NCBI GenBank assembly: GCA_049334165.1
Contig: JBEGHD010000007.1
Source: JBEGHD01 sp049334165
GTDB lineage: Bacteria; Bacteroidota; Bacteroidia; Flavobacteriales_D; Sanyastnellaceae
Direction: 5' to 3' (one strand)
DNA: 64,000 bases
Numbering within the stretch: position 1 is the first letter of the stretch; every line of letters begins with the position of its first letter. Below are positions 61,620-64,000 of this stretch, piece by piece. The notes beneath the pieces were generated by a model that was not told the origin of the DNA, searched no databases, and saw only the letters and a program-made list of their open reading frames with translations. Position numbers and translations under genes: made by a program.

Positions 61620-63368
61620 ATGAGTTCAGCCTCGGGAAAGATATTTGATTTGAGCATTCTCAAAAGAGTGCTGAGCTATGTGAAACCCTACCGAAAGCGG
61701 TTTGTCTTTACGGGATTTTTGGTTTTGCTCTTGGCAGTGCTCACACCTTTGCGTCCTTATCTGATAAGGATGGCTGTAGATGAGGGAATTGCCAAAGGAG
61801 ATGCCGATTACGTTATGCGAATGTTCCTGCTCGTAGTTGGTGTGCTTATTATTGAAGCCATTGTACAGTTTTATCAGACTTATCTTGCTAACTGGGTTGC
61901 TCAGTCAGTTACGCTCGATCTTCGCTCTAAGCTCTACCGACATGTGCTTCGTTTCAGATTAAAATATTTCGACCGCCATCCCGTAGGGCAGTTTGTCACA
62001 CGACTTATTTCCGACATCGATGGAATTGCAGAAGTTTTTTCGAATGGAATACTGACCATTGCCGGAGATATTCTCAAACTCGTGGTTGTGGTTGGCGTCA
62101 TGTTTTTTACCGACTGGAAGCTTACACTGATCGTACTGTTGCCAATTCCGGTTTTGGTCATCGGAACCAAAATTTTTCAGGTGGCGATTAAGAAGGCATT
62201 CATTCAGGTTAGAAACCAGGTTTCGAAAATGAATGTATTTGTGCAGGAGCACGTAACCGGAATGAGCGTGGTTCAGATTTTCAATAGAGAGGCCAGGGAG
62301 AAGGACAAGTTCGTAGACATCAACCGAGAGCACAAGAAAGCCAACATTCGTTCGATCTGGGCTTTCTCCATCTTTTTTCCCGTTGTGGAATTGCTATCGG
62401 CAGCATCGGTAGCATTGCTTCTTTGGTGGGGAATTCAGGAAGTTGCCGATGAGTCCATCACGCTCGGTGTGGTGCTTCAGTTTATCCTCTACATCTTTAT
62501 GCTTTATCGTCCGATTCGCCAGTTGGCAGATCGATTCAACGTATTGCAAATGGGAATAGTCAACTCCGAACGAGTTTTCCGGGTGTTCGATACTGAAGAG
62601 TCGATTCCTGATGATGGAAAAATTCAGAAAGCCGATTTTGACGGGAACATTGAATTTAAAAATGTGAGCTTCGGCTACAACGATGACGAGCTGGTTTTAA
62701 AGGACATTAGTTTTGAAGTAAAAGAAGGTCAAACAGTGGCATTCGTTGGAGCCACGGGAGCTGGAAAATCTTCGGTGATCAATCTGCTAAGTCGTTTTTA
62801 CGAGTATCAAAAAGGAGAGATCTTTATTGACGGCAAAGAAATTCGGGAATACAGCCTTGACTCAATCCGACAAAACATTGCTGTCGTTCTTCAGGATGTT
62901 TTTCTGTTTTCCGATACGATTCTCCACAACGTCACTATTGGCGACAAGTCGATTTCCAGAGAAGAAGTGATTGAGGCAGCAAAAATTGTCGGTGCACACG
63001 AGTTCATTTCCAAGCTTCCCGGCACTTATGACTACGATGTAAAGGAACGTGGAGGAATGCTTTCTGTGGGGCAGCGCCAGTTACTGGCATTTATCAGAGC
63101 TTACGTCTACAACCCAAATATTTTGGTTTTGGATGAGGCCACCTCTTCTGTAGACACCGAGTCGGAGCAGCTTATACAGCAGGCGATCGACAAGCTCACC
63201 GAAGGGCGAACTTCAATTGTGATTGCCCACAGACTGAGCACCATTCAAAAAGCCGATCAGATTATTGTTCTTGATAAAGGTAGGATCATGGAAAAGGGCA
63301 GCCACCAGGAGCTACTTGAAAAGGATGGACACTATCGCAAGCTTTACGAACTTCAATTTAAAGAGTGA
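61620..63368 (+). CDS. ABC transporter, permease and ATPase in one polypeptide (MsbA-like)
   Basis: This 582-residue half-transporter has six membrane helices (about 20-300) and a C-terminal ATPase with Walker A GATGAGKSS, the signature SVGQRQ, Walker B ILVLDEAT and H-loop VIAHRL. It matches the lipid/drug exporters of the MsbA/YheH group that act as homodimers in the inner membrane. The cargo is not predicted with certainty. A lipid A-type role is possible, since no other MsbA candidate is visible in the window. Confidence 0.9.
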   Translation: MSSASGKIFDLSILKRVLSYVKPYRKRFVFTGFLVLLLAVLTPLRPYLIRMAVDEGIAKGDADYVMRMFLLVVGVLIIEAIVQFYQTYLANWVAQSVTLDLRSKLYRHVLRFRLKYFDRHPVGQFVTRLISDIDGIAEVFSNGILTIAGDILKLVVVVGVMFFTDWKLTLIVLLPIPVLVIGTKIFQVAIKKAFIQVRNQVSKMNVFVQEHVTGMSVVQIFNREAREKDKFVDINREHKKANIRSIWAFSIFFPVVELLSAASVALLLWWGIQEVADESITLGVVLQFILYIFMLYRPIRQLADRFNVLQMGIVNSERVFRVFDTEESIPDDGKIQKADFDGNIEFKNVSFGYNDDELVLKDISFEVKEGQTVAFVGATGAGKSSVINLLSRFYEYQKGEIFIDGKEIREYSLDSIRQNIAVVLQDVFLFSDTILHNVTIGDKSISREEVIEAAKIVGAHEFISKLPGTYDYDVKERGGMLSVGQRQLLAFIRAYVYNPNILVLDEATSSVDTESEQLIQQAIDKLTEGRTSIVIAHRLSTIQKADQIIVLDKGRIMEKGSHQELLEKDGHYRKLYELQFKE

Positions 63369-63371
63369 GAT

Positions 63372-63800
63372 ATGACACCTGAGGAGAAAGCTACACGAAT
63401 TGTCGATAAAATGTACAACAACGATCCATTCAGTAAATGGCTCGGAATTGAGAGAGTTGTAGACGGTCCCGGAATCTCGGTGTTGAAGATGAAGGTCCGA
63501 AATGAGATGCTCAACGGATTCAGCATCGCCCACGGAGGAATTGCCTACTCACTTGCCGACAGCGCTCTGGCTTTTGCCTCCAACAGTCACGGCCGGCAGG
63601 CGGTGTCTGTTGAGACTTCAATTTCTCACGTGCTTCCTGTTAGCGAAGGAGACGAACTCCGCACTGAAGTCGAGGAAGTTAGCCTCAGCCACAAGATTGG
63701 CATCTATCACATCACCATCTTCAACCAACACGATGTAGAAGTAGCGCATTTCAAAGGATCTGTCTATCGGAAGTCTAAGGAGTGGGAGGTTGAAGAGTAG
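63372..63800 (+). CDS. PaaI-family hotdog-fold thioesterase
   Basis: This 142-residue hotdog protein has MLNGFSIAHGGIAYSLADSALAFASNSHG with the catalytic-type His-Gly-Gly/Asp pattern of acyl-CoA thioesterases. It cleaves acyl-CoA or related thioesters in the cytoplasm. It starts four bases after the ABC transporter stop, so the genes are co-transcribed, although a functional link is not obvious. Confidence 0.88.
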   Translation: MTPEEKATRIVDKMYNNDPFSKWLGIERVVDGPGISVLKMKVRNEMLNGFSIAHGGIAYSLADSALAFASNSHGRQAVSVETSISHVLPVSEGDELRTEVEEVSLSHKIGIYHITIFNQHDVEVAHFKGSVYRKSKEWEVEE

Positions 63801-63875
63801 CCTTGTCTGGAGGTTGATGTTTTTTCCCGGCTCAATTTTTGGCTAGTGAAGAGAGAAAATCAAAAACTTGTAGCC

Positions 63876-64000
63876 ATGAAGTCCAATATCATAATCGCAC
63901 TTGCTGCTGTCATTCTCATTGCAGCAGGTTGCTCAAAAGACAATGAAGATCTTAACTCGACAGATTCTCCAACGCGAGTAAAAATTTACATGCACGACCA
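63876..64000 (+). CDS. Lipoprotein, 3' end outside window (possible DUF4382 type)
   Basis: From the ATG at 63876, a hydrophobic signal ends at the lipobox IAAGC (Cys18), followed by an acidic-polar linker and TRVKIYMHD. Beyond that the gene is cut by the window edge. The opening resembles DUF4382-type surface lipoproteins, but the visible part is too short to be sure. Confidence 0.6.
   Translation, partial: MKSNIIIALAAVILIAAGCSKDNEDLNSTDSPTRVKIYMHD

Overview
The window comes from a Bacteroidota chromosome, most likely a marine or environmental Flavobacteriales/Cytophagales-type organism. The evidence is threefold. The promoter -7 element TAnnTTTG typical of this phylum stands in front of many genes. 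The gene order bamD - rpoZ (Bacteroidota-type omega) - coaBC - DUF4835 - recN is characteristic. There are also a TonB receptor with an N-terminal carboxypeptidase-like domain and a serine-palmitoyltransferase-type enzyme for sphingoid lipids. Several genes appear to start with TTG or GTG. No rRNA, tRNA, CRISPR array, IS element or prophage was recognised. Apart from one AT-rich polysaccharide block and a few small accessory genes, this is core-type chromosome.

Layout. 0-5.3 kb: tail of an MBL/rhodanese protein, a stand-alone KAS III, a DinB-family protein that looks inserted beside a gene remnant, a split kinase pair (COG2187/COG0645), a deoxynucleoside kinase and folK. 5.8-14.2 kb: sppA, a two-domain OlsF-like acyltransferase, a glycosyltransferase with an LpxH-like phosphatase, a UbiA prenyltransferase, a GNAT, and DAHP synthase/chorismate mutase. 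14.3-14.9 kb: a non-coding-looking stretch that holds a promoter and a 50-residue Lys/Cys-rich microprotein. 14.9-25.9 kb: imelysin / di-haem oxidoreductase / imelysin operon, CDF metal exporter, MMPL exporter, flavin monooxygenase with acid phosphatase, MscS and MscL. 26-32 kb: dnaK, the ligase-associated exonuclease and ATP-dependent DNA ligase, an unknown helical protein, and a metal-receptor-like protein without signal peptide. 32-35.8 kb: a patatin/POTRA/beta-barrel protein (type Vd-like) and a Gfo/Idh oxidoreductase. 35.8-40.9 kb: AT-rich polysaccharide genes. 41-47.4 kb: a FemAB-like protein and a five-gene signalling cluster. 47.5-53.3 kb: a TPR-like secreted protein, the Lhr-like helicase that normally sits beside the exonuclease and ligase, and a TonB receptor. 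53.3-58.4 kb: recN to bamD. 58.7-64 kb: sphingolipid synthase, a HigBA-type toxin-antitoxin pair, truA, ABC exporter, thioesterase, and the start of a lipoprotein.

The genes suggest an envelope rich in amino-acid lipids and sphingolipids (OlsF-like, SPT-like), with outer-membrane assembly functions (BamD, DUF4835, patatin-barrel), osmotic safety valves and metal handling. The most notable non-routine signals are five. (1) A HigB-type toxin frame has preserved N-terminal coding sequence but no ATG/GTG/TTG, behind a perfect 18-bp palindrome and promoter. (2) The unlisted microprotein has its own promoter. (3) A 15-nt repeat recurs with 70-nt spacing in two intergenic regions. (4) A receiver-kinase/receiver-phosphatase signalling cluster carries duplicated NarL-type regulators. 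(5) One of the tandem imelysins has lost the family's GxHxxE motif.
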